Shown: positions 38,001 through 47,289 of the stretch, one piece after another
How positions within the stretch are numbered: the first letter of the stretch is position 1
Layout of the letters: each line of letters begins with the position of its first letter
Assembly: GCA_028015205.1 (NCBI GenBank)
Contig: CM051521.1
Span: 126,302,614 to 126,366,613, forward strand
Length of the DNA: 64,000 nt
Direction: 5' to 3'
From: Mytilisepta virgata
Lineage: Eukaryota > Mollusca > Bivalvia > Mytilida > Mytilidae
The notes under the pieces: model-generated
Database searches by the model: none
What the model was told of the DNA's origin: nothing
The model's input: the letters and a program-made list of their open reading frames with translations, nothing else
Program-made: the position numbers and the translations under genes

Positions 38001-40239
38001 TTTGTACTTATTTAGTACATGTATTATCATTTGATTCAAACTTTTTTACTAACATGCTAATGGAAAACATATAACATAAATCCATGCTATAATATCATAA
38101 CTTTTCAGTGTTATAGTGAGATAACACAACTTTGACACCTGTGTATATTCAAAATTATTATGAGATAGTAAATTTTTCAATACCAGTCTTTATTCAGAAT
38201 TTTGTCCATCTTTGTGTGTGAACCTTTTCCCTGGGTAATTAGACCTGACTTCCAATTAATTTGAATAAACAAAACACTATTAATTATATTTCCTCTCTCA
38301 CTTGTCTTTTCTTTCTGATGATAAAATAATGCAAACCAAGAATTCAAATTTTAAAAACAAATATGGCTTATTTCATTTGTTATCTTTCAAAGTGGGAGAC
38401 ATGTAGATTTTGTTGAACTACTTTCTTCATAATTTTTTTTTGTTTATTTGTTTTTTTTTTATCTTCTTCTTTTTTCTGAAAGTCTTTCTGAAAATTAAAA
38501 TTTCTTCATTAAGAAGAAAAACACTTTATTCTGGATATTTTTTTTCTGATGAACTCAGACTATGATATTAAGTCTAAAGTTAATGTACTTTTTCCATTAA
38601 AAAATCTAATTTTAAAATTTCTTTGTTAAACAGAAATTTGCTTTATTTAGGATCCAATTAAAATTTATAGATGAACTTTTTCAGTTTATATTCTTTTTTT
38701 CATTCTGAATAAGTTTGATATCTTAAACACATCTGTGTATCACAAATTTATAAACTTTTTCGAGTATAAGTTAAGTGGGTGTGGTGAGTTTAGATTATAT
38801 TGCAGTTTTTTGCATGGAAAGTTTAATAAAAAGTATTAATATGTAATTAAAAATTCTTTTTTAATTTAAGATTTCAAATGTACAAGTTTTTGCAGCAAAT
38901 GGACAATATATCTTACAAAGATTTTGCTTTTTAAATAGAATAACTTTAATTTAGTACTTTTTTTCCTTTTCAAAGTAATTTTGTAAAAGTGTTTGTCTTC
39001 CATAATATTATGGACTCAATAACAGGAAAAATGTATTATTTTGCACAGCACAAATTATATTATTATTTCTGAAAAAAAGAATTAAAATAGAATCAATTAT
39101 TTTAAAAATAAAATGTATTCCTAACACTAGTAACAGTGCTCCAGCTATAAAATGAAAATGGAAGGGTGCTGGCGAAGGGCACTTCAACACGATATCCATT
39201 TCAAAGATTAAGAGTATACTAATTGTGTCTTGTGTATCATTACCATGAGTTTGATTTATTTCAGGGATTTCTAGTAAACAGAGCAACTATCAGAGAATTT
39301 TATTCTATACAAATAAATAAACTGAAACTTAGTGCTTTTGTTTTGATGTTCTTGCTTTTTTAAATAATAGGAACTCACATAACAAAGTACTTATTTTTGT
39401 ACTGCCTGCAAGCAGCTGATTTCTGGGTGTCATGCTGTTCTCTAGTCTTGAGATAATCTTTTAAATAATTGATTCAGAGGAATCAGATGGTTATATTATA
39501 TGTTGTATCTGTTAGTTTTTACCTTATTCTGCACCTATAAGTACAAAATGTATCTTTTGGATGCATATTTGTCATTATCATCTCAAAGGATCACCATCAT
39601 GTATCCACAAATACCTTTATAACAAACCATTCCTTAGACGTATGCCTGTTGTTGATATTGCAGACAAAGGTTTTACATAAAGTTACATATGTAAAAAAAA
39701 ATCTTTGAGTTCATATTTTTACAAAAGAAACATACTTTTTTCTTCTTAATATTTATTTTTACCTGTTATTTGACAATTAAATATCAGTTTGATATTTCTT
39801 CTGTCAGAAAAAAATATTGTTTTGAAAACAAATATTTATCAAAGGGAAGCAGCCCTGCAGTTTTTCTGTACAAATCATTTCAAATGGCCCAGTTTGTTTG
39901 ATACCCAAGCTTTCAACACAAATTAGACCAATTAATGACAGTAAAAACATATTTATAAAGAAAAGTATTAAAATTTATGGGATCTACAGTGTTTAGTACT
40001 TCTATACAAAATCAAATGTATAAAAATTTAAGAAATTTTGAGCAGGTTAAAATGCAAATGGAAACGCTAATTTTTTGTCTCAATTTAATCTAACACAGTA
40101 TAGTAGTCTCAGATTTAAAGAAAGAAGTACCAGCCTTTTTAATTTGTAGGGTAGCATAGCTTTCAAGATGATCTGTCAAGTGACTGACTAGAACTACACC
40201 TAAAGCTTACCTACATGAAGTTTTTGACAAGAAATTCAT
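23068..40239 (-). CDS. SPATA20: SPATA20: thioredoxin-like DUF255 / spermatogenesis-associated protein 20, complete, 14 exons
   Basis: Exons: 40211-40239, 37628-37747, 36322-36541, 35774-35920, 32400-32598, 31455-31585, 30620-30724, 26917-26991, 26496-26705, 25829-26021, 25269-25437, 24782-24990, 23961-24160, 23068-23316. The total is 2256 nt, 751 codons plus stop, with every phase consistent; vertebrate SPATA20 is of similar length. Residues about 30-50 carry [18 protein letters not shown]. The thioredoxin-like CxxC is C77-H-W-C80 in [16 protein letters not shown]. Later come [25 protein letters not shown] (296-305), [11 protein letters not shown] (344-354) and [14 protein letters not shown], the signatures of the alpha/alpha-barrel (YyaL-type) part. 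The C-terminus has NKVLIVSDG and [12 protein letters not shown]. The first coding exon ([14 protein letters not shown]) is short and inferred from phase; translation could instead begin at an internal Met at 37717-37719. Biochemical role unsettled; a redox or sugar-binding function is family inference. Confidence 0.93.
27454..27514. repeat. Perfect 21-bp inverted repeat, 19-nt spacer
   Basis: 27454-27474 (ATGTAAAATTGGAAGGGATC plus A) is exactly complementary to 27494-27514. It lies in SPATA20 intron 7. No target duplication seen. Confidence 0.85.
27701..29813. mobile_element. 2.1-kb TA-flanked DNA transposon with about 28-bp inverted termini
   Basis: The left end CCGTTTTTTGGTATGTATAG and right end (reverse complement CCGTCTTTTGGTATGTATAG) are near-perfect inverted repeats, each flanked by TA (27699-27700, 29814-29815). 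That suggests a Tc1/mariner/pogo-type insertion. Partly complementary 'ggggtgcgcg/gggggtgcgcac' follows inside each end. No transposase is visible; the only coding-like piece is 28812-28961. An inner pair of inverted arms (about 28361-28394 and 29199-29225, 'caacctatgcctacattttg') suggests nesting. It sits in SPATA20 intron 7. Confidence 0.75.
28812..28961 (-). CDS. Candidate terminal exon inside the 27701-29813 element, unidentified
   Basis: After an acceptor (tattattcag) on the minus strand comes a clean 49-codon frame ending in [23 protein letters not shown], then [20 protein letters not shown] and AASHLLHLD. It is strongly basic at its start (nuclear-localisation-like KRVPRKRK) and helical after. 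The surrounding DNA is AT-rich without other open frames. It may be the last exon of a transposon-borne gene or a captured host exon. I do not recognise it. Confidence 0.4.
   Translation of the reverse strand, partial: YAAGGKRVPRKRKYIEIDNRLNNLKERLHNGEMAPTDYADAASHLLHLD
29930..30490 (-). pseudogene. Pogo/Tigger-like (CENP-B type DDE) transposase relic
   Basis: The 3' half reads in frame (29930-30274) and ends [18 protein letters not shown], preceded by [15 protein letters not shown], the C-terminal wording of CENP-B/Tigger-type transposases. Upstream, after frameshifts, the minus strand gives pieces like [10 protein letters not shown] and [13 protein letters not shown], matching the family's conserved 'NGWMDE' and 'D-h-DSFRAH' regions. 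At least two frameshifts and internal stops make it dead. The DDE metal sites are not all traceable. It is adjacent to, but outside, the 27701-29813 element. Confidence 0.65.
31453..31454 (-). other. Probable GC 5' splice site (GC-AG intron 6 of SPATA20)
   Basis: Exon 6 ends ...GTGTCCAAA and the intron begins GCAAGT, the usual consensus of GC donors. Only this choice joins DHVSK in phase 0 to GFHRYSTD of exon 7, matching the family. The neighbouring GT sites at 'A|GTACTG' and 'G|GTTACC' give the wrong phase. Confidence 0.75.
31740..31951 (+). repeat. Palindromic MITE-like repeat, copy 1
   Basis: Contains a self-complementary core ('attctacttcaagtaggagt' against 'actcacaagtaaattgaagg'; 'actcgagatagttaaattt' against 'aaatttaactatcgatg') and a unique flank ('ttctcctatgatttttaac', 'gaatgccatttcggaacttc', 'tctagtttat'). 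A second copy in opposite orientation lies at 60561-60811. This one is in SPATA20 intron 5. Confidence 0.75.
33033..33654. mobile_element. hAT-like non-autonomous element with perfect 8-bp target duplication
   Basis: Flanked by GATAAAAT at 33025-33032 and 33655-33662. The termini are CTCGGGGGG...GGCCACTTC and its complement GAAGTGGCCCCCCCGAG, with further pairing ('gtgccgctgg' against 'ccagcggcac'). The left G run is 23 nt and the right C run only 7, an expansion by slippage. Length 622 bp, no transposase. The 8-bp duplication is the hAT (or P) hallmark. In SPATA20 intron 4. Confidence 0.85.
33870..33993 (+). repeat. Dispersed mussel-type repeat, target of the Tc1-like insertion
   Basis: Contains 'ggggccagctgaagctcgcc', 'aggcccattggtggccttgg' and 'ccccgtttccattctctatt'. 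Its tail matches 2072-2145. The Tc1-like element begins exactly where the tail reaches a TA. Confidence 0.6.
33994..35535 (+). mobile_element. Intact Tc1-like transposon
   Basis: The ends TACTGAACTGCAAAAGAAAC(GTCGC) at 33994 and the complement (GCGAC)GTTTCTTTTGCGGTTCAGTA at 35535 are 25-bp inverted repeats with one mismatch, flanked by TA. It carries a full transposase gene (34306-35343) in the plus direction, antisense to SPATA20, whose intron 4 holds it. The termini and ORF are intact, so this looks like a young insertion. Confidence 0.92.
34306..35343 (+). CDS. Tc1-family DD34E transposase, 345 aa, intact
   Basis: Cut-and-paste transposase acting on the flanking inverted repeats and inserting at TA. 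The N-terminus ([20 protein letters not shown]...) is a paired-like helix-turn-helix, followed by the AT-hook-like SGRP at about 55-58 and a second HTH to about 115. Catalytic residues are D151 (FSDESRY), D247 (QQDNARAH) and E282 (PIEHLWDE). There are 34 residues between the second D and the E, so DD34E. An upstream in-frame ATG at 34246 would add 20 residues, but the 34306 start gives the usual family length and start motif. No stop or frameshift. The region is GC-richer than its surroundings, as expected for a recent arrival. Confidence 0.93.
   Translation: MPRLTPQQREQAIGRLDAGQSARVIANDFNCAVRTIERLRTRYNATNSTNDCPRSGRPQVTTPRQNRGIVRHHLMNRFTPAAETARNTVGTHGRPISDDTVRRRLAARNMRCRRPARGPILTPRHRQARLQWATQRQNWRNRQWRNIIFSDESRYCISTADGKTRLWRRRGERYEDRCILETDAWGGPSIMVWGGIGLNVKLGPVIFQNLGPGRGNGVTAARYIDQVLTPHVQPHFARHQNKTFQQDNARAHTARATRDFLQQNNINFMDWPALSPDLNPIEHLWDEVQRRLNNEQPSPTTAAELSQAFQRVWARIPMAFINRLINSMYRRCAAVIGAGGGHTRY
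36798..37128. mobile_element. hAT-like MITE, 331 bp, CAGGG termini
   Basis: Ends in CAGGGCTCACCA and TGGTGAGCCCTG, a perfect 12-bp inverted repeat beginning CAGGG as in many hAT elements. The interior has repeated 'acagggaga' and 'gggcgac' motifs and no ORF. The flanks ('ccaaaatta', 'aattaatc') do not give a clear 8-bp duplication. It lies in SPATA20 intron 2, close to exon 3. Confidence 0.7.
37129..37620. other. SPATA20 intron 2, unlabelled segment
   Basis: Between the MITE and exon 2. AT-rich, no repeat or exon seen. Confidence 0.5.
37748..40210. other. SPATA20 intron 1, no gene seen
   Basis: 2.5 kb of AT-rich DNA with long T runs on the plus strand. The acceptor (gcatttcag) sits at 37748-37756. 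No mobile element recognised. Confidence 0.55.
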
Positions 40240-42132
40240 TTTGGCTTCATTCCGGAAATCGGTATCACTACAATAAAATAAAAACCGATGGACGGATGCA
40301 ACCACAGAAACTTTACTTTTTTGGTCCGGGCTCTCAGTGGCTGTTGCGGATTGGTTGGAATGTCATGTTTGATCTTTCCTGATATCTATTGTTTTTTTTT
40401 GTTGTTGTGATTTTACAGAATAGTGGATAATAACATACAATGCAGTACCCTATGTCTGCGCACCTAAGCCTTTTCATAATAATTGAAGAATAGTCCAAAA
40501 CGACACGCACATTATTTAATATTTATTAACAACACAGAATAATTATTCTCTTGTGAAAAAAAAATAAACAGACAGATTAATTTAAATTGTTATACATTTT
40601 TCCGATAATACGTTCAGAAACACCATACCCCTTGTTTTTGTAAGGCCGTAAAATGTACCCTAATCTTGCGCACATTGGCGGTGTTGTACTTCAAAAACAG
40701 GAATTGCATCAATAAAAGCAGATGCAGATTGGTGGGAAAAGTTCATTATTATATAGATAGCTGTGAATTATAAGGATTTATCCGTGAAATAAATTCCGAT
40801 ATCTCACGTGTGAGATATCAGGTTCCCGCCAGAACTACTTTTACTGAACTAAAAGTGTGTTCTCGGTTACGTCCCTTGTTGTGTAATGGTGAATACACAC
40901 ATGATTGTAAAATGAAACCGCTAAACCTTTGAAAATAAAGTTGTAGCGCTCTAATAAATTGTTTGAGATGTTTTATTTGATTTCGTTATTAAAAATAAAC
41001 ACGAGTTTGTTCTAAATCGAAACATTTCCCGACCATAACAATTTAGAATTAAAAGTTAACAAACAAAACACGGCAATGTTTTCTTTCTTTCTTTCTTTCT
41101 TTGTTATCCCTCCATTAGCTGGAGCACCAATCAATAATAGAATTATTAATGATATGTCACATAGCAACTGTACGGTAAAGCGACTGTGTGCATGTGCAGG
41201 GTTAAAACATAAAATTCATTATTAAATCGGATGTGCAAGGTCCAGTATATATTCGGTTCCGTTCCAAAGAATATAAGTTATAATGCCGAATACTGGGATG
41301 GAATATCACATTACAATCCAACCCACCACCATATTTACGCTGGATCACAAGGTCATTCCACTAAAAGATGGTTAGGACAGCAAACACACGTGTACTAGCG
41401 TCTATGTTAATATATTAACACACTACACTGCATAGCGTCCATTCATAAAAGATATAAAGCATAGCATACTAGTAAATATATACATGTATATATAGTGTAA
41501 AAGTTGAGATTACGTTAATACAAAACCCCTAAAGCGCATACACCTGGAAAAATTAGTAGTATTAAAATAGCTGTCATCAGTATAGCTCTTAATAAGAGAC
41601 CTACATAAGTATCTTACTGATAATGAAAATATTAGAGGATGCTTCATTGGAATTAAAATTATCATGGTTTCAAATAAAAATAAGATATGGAACAGTTTAA
41701 AATCTAAAAAAAAAACGTATTTAATTTTGCTTATATGAATTAAATTTCTCTTCACTTAAAATTATTCTATGTGATCAAACGAACATGTAATACTATAAAT
41801 AAAACAGGTTTACTTATTAAAATCTAAAATCCATTAATCTATGTGGAATATACAAAAAGAGACACTTAGATCACCATTACTAAGCTGATACATGTATGGG
41901 TATAAAACTACTTTAGAGAAATGCTCAAGCTTAGCACTCTGAGAATAGACAGCTATAGGTGGTAACCCTGATGGCAGGTATAAAAATAGAACCAATAGAA
42001 CGAGGGACGAGCTTAAGATAGGGGCTTAAAATACTAAAATATAAAATATAACAACCCTTCACTTACAGGGTTAAGGCTATATTAATAAACTCTCCCCCCT
42101 CACTGACTGACATACTGTACTGTCGGTAGATA
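40240..42132. other. Upstream region of SPATA20 and 3' flank of the LINE
   Basis: Promoter DNA for SPATA20 should lie in the first few hundred bases; I see no TATA box placed decisively. Contains the palindrome at 40798-40819 and a (TTCT)n run at about 41081-41102. 41500-42130 is probably LINE 3' UTR, but I could not find its end. Confidence 0.45.
40798..40819. promoter_or_regulatory. 22-bp palindrome with central E-box-like CACGTG, upstream of SPATA20
   Basis: GATATCTCAC-GT-GTGAGATATC: 10-bp perfect arms around GT, containing CACGTG. It lies about 560 bp upstream of the inferred SPATA20 start. A bHLH-ZIP site is one reading; a chance palindrome is another. Confidence 0.3.
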
Positions 42133-45100
42133 CTAAAAAGTCAACTTCAATTGTCTACATCTCTCTCTATGTAGAGCATACACAAGACATCGAGATACAG
42201 CTTCGATCTTCATACTAATGTCAGATTGCAGAATAATAGGTAACGATGGATGCGATATATCCAGTAAAATCTGAGTCAGATACTTCTTTTGCTGGTAATG
42301 GAATATCCCATTTTCTAACGCAATGTCTATACTCCTGATAATAGAGCGAAGTGAGTCAATATAAGGACTTCTAACATGATCTGTTGCTTTACAATCCAAC
42401 AGAAAATGTTCAATATCTTCGTCGCTTTTTTCACACAACTGACAAAGTGGACTTATCTGATGTTGATTAAATTTATTACGGTTTGACTGCAGTATATATA
42501 CACCGGACAAAAGTCTTGACTTAACATTTGCTTTCTGAATGGAGATTGGATCATACCCAGAGCTACTCCATATCGGATGCACATTTCCAACATTCATTGA
42601 TTTACAACTAAGAAACTTCATTGTTGATTTCCCAACTGCCATTTCTTCTAATCTCTTACTCCAATAAAGATTTATCTTCATCTTAACATTGTTTTTCCAT
42701 ACAACTTTGCTTGGCATGTTTTCTATAAGGTCAAATACAGAGTCCAGATCATATAATTCTAGTAGTTTAGCCGCATAGATGAACCAGCTGCTGGATTTTA
42801 GTCCCTTTATTATCAGTTGTCTAATTGCTAGGGATTTTTCAATATTGTCTTGACGCAGTATATTTCCAAGATTTACTAGGATTAAATAGTGTATAAATGA
42901 TTCAATTGGAAATTGTCCTGAGAGAATATACACTGCAGCATCCGTCGTACGTTCTGGTAAATTCAGAAGAGTTTTCAACTGTGATTTTTGAAACATATTG
43001 AGTTCGTACATATCTTTGTTGGTAAGTACTACAGAGTCAAGACCGAAGAGCAGTCTAGGACGGACATACGTATTCCATAGCTTCAAAATGACTTCTGGGT
43101 TGGTCCCATTATAACCATGTAGGCCAGCACCCATGAGCGCATACGAAGTTCGTCTGGCAACTTGAATCCTATTACGAACTAGTTCCTTTGAATCATGATT
43201 TCTGTTTATTCCAATATGAGTGTACTCTGAAACTTCCTCTAGTTTTTCATTATTTAAATAAAATTCATCAACGCTGACTTTGTTCCTTTTGCTACTAAAT
43301 GTCATTACTTTCGTTTTCGTTTCACTGATAAAGTATCTTTCACAATTTGCAAAATGACCTTGCAAATTCAGCATTATTTGCAAATTTTGAACATTGTCTG
43401 ATAGTAATATAATGTCATCAGCACATGCTGGGGATCCAATATGAATAGAGCCAATTTGAAGACCAAGATGTTTCTTTTCGTACCAGTCCATCAGAGGATT
43501 AATGAACATCTTGTACAGAGATGGAGACAGTATTCCGCCTTGCCTTACGCCTTGCTCTTCTAGAAAAGCACGTGAAAAATCACCCTCCCATTTTACTTTT
43601 GACTGAAGTTTTTGGTACCAGTTATAAACAATCATCCAGTCCTTTCCAGTTATGCCAGCTTCGTATATTTTATGCAACAACGAGTCATGCCAGACGACGT
43701 CAAAGGCCTTTGAGGCGTCAATAAATGCAGTATATAGCTTCTTGCCACTATCCCTAGCTTCAGATATTGCTTCAGTTAATAGGAGCGCTGCGTTTGTAGG
43801 TGAAACATTTTTGGTAAATCCCCGTTGCAGGTCATTTTGTGTTTTCTCAATCATCGGACTTATACGTGATAGAAATAGAGCTTCGAAAACTTTGCCGATT
43901 ATACTACATACCGTTATTCGTCTGTACGAATTGGGTTCCTCTAGAGGCTTGTTATGTTTCTTATATATCGGAGTGATTATTCCTGATCGAAAGGCATTAG
44001 GTATATCACATTCAGACCATATTCGTTCAAATATCTTCTTCAAGATGTCAATAACTACTTCACCACCATAGAATAAGTGTTCGCTAGTTAGGTACTGCTC
44101 ATCTGGAGCTTTCCCAAACTTTAATTGATTGACAGTTTTCAAAATCTCTTCATCTGTTGTAAAGATGTTGCCCTCCTCTGAACTTACGGTAGACTTCAGG
44201 ATTGACTTGATGTCTGCTTCTATACGATTTTTATATTCATCAGGAAATGCTGAGTCCTGTGATGCTTTACTCAGGTTCTCAAAATAATCTGCCCATCCAT
44301 TTCGAATGTCAGTTGATGATTCCAGACAGACATCGTCAACAATCAACTTTGATAACTTTCTGCATTTCCCATTTCGCTGTATATTAATAAGTCTATGGAA
44401 TAATTTTTGGTCGAATGTATAAGCATTCATTATCTCAGAGTACAGTTTATACTTTCTGCTGGCTTCCAATTGCCTATTCGCCCGACGCAGCTTTTTCTTC
44501 GCACGTTTACTTTTGACCCATAGTTCATTGGTCTCACTTTTTTCACCACCATCTTCCTTGAAGAGCCAGTAAGCATGTTTACTGTCTTTACATAATTGTA
44601 AAATTTCTGGAGTCCAATGTTGTTTTGCTTTTTTCTTCTGACGCTTTGTTTGATTTGGCACGCTACAAGCTTGTTTGGCACTATTTGTTAGAGCGTCAGA
44701 AATCAACTGTATCTTATCATCAATAGAACCATCATTTATATCTATCTTACGGAGTTGTTCCGTGACAAGGTTTTGATACTGATTCAAGTCACATTTCTGC
44801 CAATTTATTCTGTATTTCATGGGCTCGAGACAGTTTTCAGTAATAACTTCAACCTCAGCCATAAGCTCATGAACTGTTAGAAGTCCAACTGTAGGGACAT
44901 GTGTTGATAAATTTATTCCAGACTGATTATGAATTTTAATGTTAGTAATTAAGTTCTCACATCTGCTGTTCACTAGGATATAGTCAATCTGTGATGTATC
45001 AATCTGATTGTGGTGGTAGAAGGTACTCTTTTTAGGGTAGTTCTTTGGTACACCAATTTCTAGTTCTTTCAATGCATTAATAAAGATTTTGTCTCTTGTG

Positions 45101-45489
45101 GATTGTTGATTTCTTGATAAGGATGCATTCATATCTCCCAGTATAACTATTTGAAAATCACTGAATTTTTGGATGATTTCTGACAGTTCATCGATACATT
45201 GTCTGTATTTCAAATCATACTCTTTGTTGCCTGCGCTTGGCATATATACTGAGATCAAACATATTGGAATAGACTTATTGTTTAATGTAATGACACAAAT
45301 TCTTTCGCTGCCGTCCATTTTTACCTCTATGACCTTATCAATATCCTTCTTCCATATAATTCCACACCCACCCCAACCCCTTGACCTTTGTCTACTGGAT
45401 ATTGGTTCAAATTCATCAGTACATTTAATAAAGCTAATACAATCATTCTTTTCTGCATTAAATGTGCATTGCAGATTGCTAGTTTCCTT
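42133..45489 (-). mobile_element. Non-LTR retrotransposon (LINE) ORF, endonuclease plus reverse transcriptase, 5'-truncated
   Basis: An uninterrupted frame of 1061 codons from an internal Met at 45318, open without Met up to about 45489. The EEP endonuclease part shows RSRGWGGCGIIW, VILGDMNASL and QIDYILV, then STHVPT where most families have SDH. The RT shows YRRITVCSIIGKVFE, FIDASKAFDVVW, GVRQGGILSPSLY and CADDIILL (ADD box). A Cx2Cx8Hx4C knuckle (CQLCEKSDEDIEHFLLDC) is near the C-terminus. The first part of the endonuclease (the QE-containing strand) is absent because the frame breaks near 45490, consistent with 5' truncation during target-primed reverse transcription. No internal stops suggests recent insertion. 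The exact clade is not settled. Confidence 0.88.
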
Positions 45490-45888
45490 TCACCTTCCCT
45501 TTTCAATGAAAAGTTATTTATTAGATTTTATTATTATTTAATCATCATATTCCACAAAAACAAAAAAGAAACCTGCCAGAAAACACTTGTTTAAAAGATA
45601 TATTAGAATGGCTTGTTTAGTTCATGTTGATGGTGATAGAACGTACTGACAGGAGTCACAATTGCACTGAAACATTCCACAACAATTTAACAGAACCGGT
45701 TATATTCCAATAAAACACAGAGATACCATCCTTCATTTGAATTTACATTTTTTTCACCGAAGTGGTAATACCTGTGCGGCCATTGATTGTCACACTATTA
45801 CTCGCATATTGATATTCATACGCGTTGATAAAAAAAATACACACAATAAAAAAATGTATTAAAAACTTTGTAAATCTATATAATAAAC

Positions 45889-46059
45889 AGTATAACTAAA
45901 TCGTACATTTTGAATATCAAAATAAGACCACTCGTGACCGAAGACGCATTTAAGGATTAAACTCGTGGGCGGAACTTCCGCCCATTCGTTTAATCCTTAT
46001 GCGTACTTCGGTCACTCGTGGTCTTATTTTGATATTCAAAATGTATGATTAGTTATACT
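45889..46059. repeat. 171-bp imperfect palindrome
   Basis: Arms of about 85 bp meet near 45974. The left side runs 'agtataactaaatcgtacat...tcaaaataagaccactcgtg' to 'cgtgggcggaa'; the right side runs 'cttccgcccattcg' to 'cactcgtggtcttattttga...agttatact'. Mismatches are few (for example 'gacgcatttaagg' against 'ccttatgcgtac'). Foldback or MITE-like; no duplicated flank found. Confidence 0.85.
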
Positions 46060-46139
46060 ATATATATTCTAAATTATCGTATTTCCCTATGGCTATATCG
46101 ACCTGCTGAGGCTTTCAGAATTTCCCGTATTTCGGCACT

Positions 46140-46250
46140 GTGACGTCGTAAAGAGTTGACCCGACCCTAATATGAGCTGACCCGAATATATCAGCGACGT
46201 CATAATGTTTGACCCACGTTGACCCGAATATATCAGGAAAACATCCGGTT
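46140..46250 (+). repeat. Short direct repeats of a TGACCCGAATATATCAG motif
   Basis: 'gctgacccgaatatatcag' and 'gttgacccgaatatatcag' at about 46169 and 46218, with partial versions 'gagttgacccgaccctaata' and 'gtttgacccacg'. Two TGACGTC/GACGTCA motifs lie among them. Confidence 0.55.
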
Positions 46251-46344
46251 ATAGGCGGATGGCCATTGAAAAGTAAGAAATTCCATTAAGATTGCTAGTT
46301 AACAATACGATAAATTATCATCAAGTTTTCTTCAAACAAATATT

Positions 46345-46446
46345 GTAAAATATAAGCCGCTCGACACAATATGAAGCTTTTTGGCTCGTTCGCTACGCTC
46401 ACTCGCCGAAAAAGCTTCACATTGTGTCTCGCGGCTGATATTTTAC
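46345..46446. repeat. 102-bp imperfect palindrome
   Basis: 'gtaaaatataagccgc.cgacacaa.atgaagcttttt' on the left against 'aaaaagcttcacattgtgtc.cgcggctgatattttac' on the right, meeting near 46396 at 'cgctacgctcactcg'. Similar in style to 45889-46059 but different in sequence. Confidence 0.85.
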
Positions 46447-46978
46447 GATATACGTTTGCAGAAAACCTGATAATATGTACTTATTTCATCAAAGTGTTGT
46501 TTCAGTTTGTCAAGAAAGACGTTTTTGGGTGGGGTATTAGTATGTTTATAGATCAGTATTTCAGAAAGACCATTAAAAAGAAGGACTGTTAATTTTGGAT
46601 ATATAGTGGAACGAACTTTGATAATGAACAAAACAAATACCAATATTTCTAAATATTCATTTGGAAAGTACCTAAATGACATGTGCGTAGACTTAGGGGA
46701 CGCGCACAATAATGTCACATAAATTTAAATATTAACTAATAGAGAATAAGGAGGATATGAAAAATAAAGAAATGGATTTTAAAATGAATAAAAAATCTGA
46801 CGAAAAAATACCGATTACATATAGAACTGTACAGAATAAAGAAAATTTCTCTCAAAATGTAGTATACATGTTATATATGTAAACTTCGGTTTAACTCAGT
46901 TTACATTTGCAATTTTAAATTAAGTTATGTCCTACAAAATTTCAACCTCGTAAGACTTTTAAGAATAAGTAAATTTTT

Positions 46979-47025
46979 AACTGAATAGAGAAAAATGTGT
47001 TTGACACATTTTTCTCTATTCAGTT
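46979..47025. repeat. Perfect 22-bp stem, 3-nt loop hairpin
   Basis: AACTGAATAGAGAAAAATGT(GT), then TTG, then the exact complement. It would form a very stable stem-loop in RNA or extruded DNA. Confidence 0.9.
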
Positions 47026-47073
47026 GAAATGTTTTACATGTATTGTAAAAAATAGGAAGAAAATAAATGGAAA

Positions 47074-47266
47074 TGCTCGTGATCAAGGCCATATTGATCG
47101 AAACGTGGGCAATTTTTACCTTTAACTTTTTTGTTTTGTTTTTGGTTTTATTCGACTTGTGTATTTTGTACATTTAAGTTTTTTAAGCCCCTTTTGACAG
47201 TTCACCATTTCCATTTATTTTCCTCGTATTCTGTTGTCGTATGCTGTTTCGCAATTAACATACTTA
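47074..47266 (+). repeat. Dispersed repeat, partner of 1683-1890
   Basis: See 1683-1890. It lies immediately before the LINE remnant in the same direction. Confidence 0.65.
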
Positions 47267-47289
47267 CTTATAAATATTTAAGTGTATTT

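Noticed and set aside
43521..44681. Frames on the opposite strand or a shifted frame within the LINE
   Set aside because: They are shadows of the 1061-codon reverse transcriptase frame.
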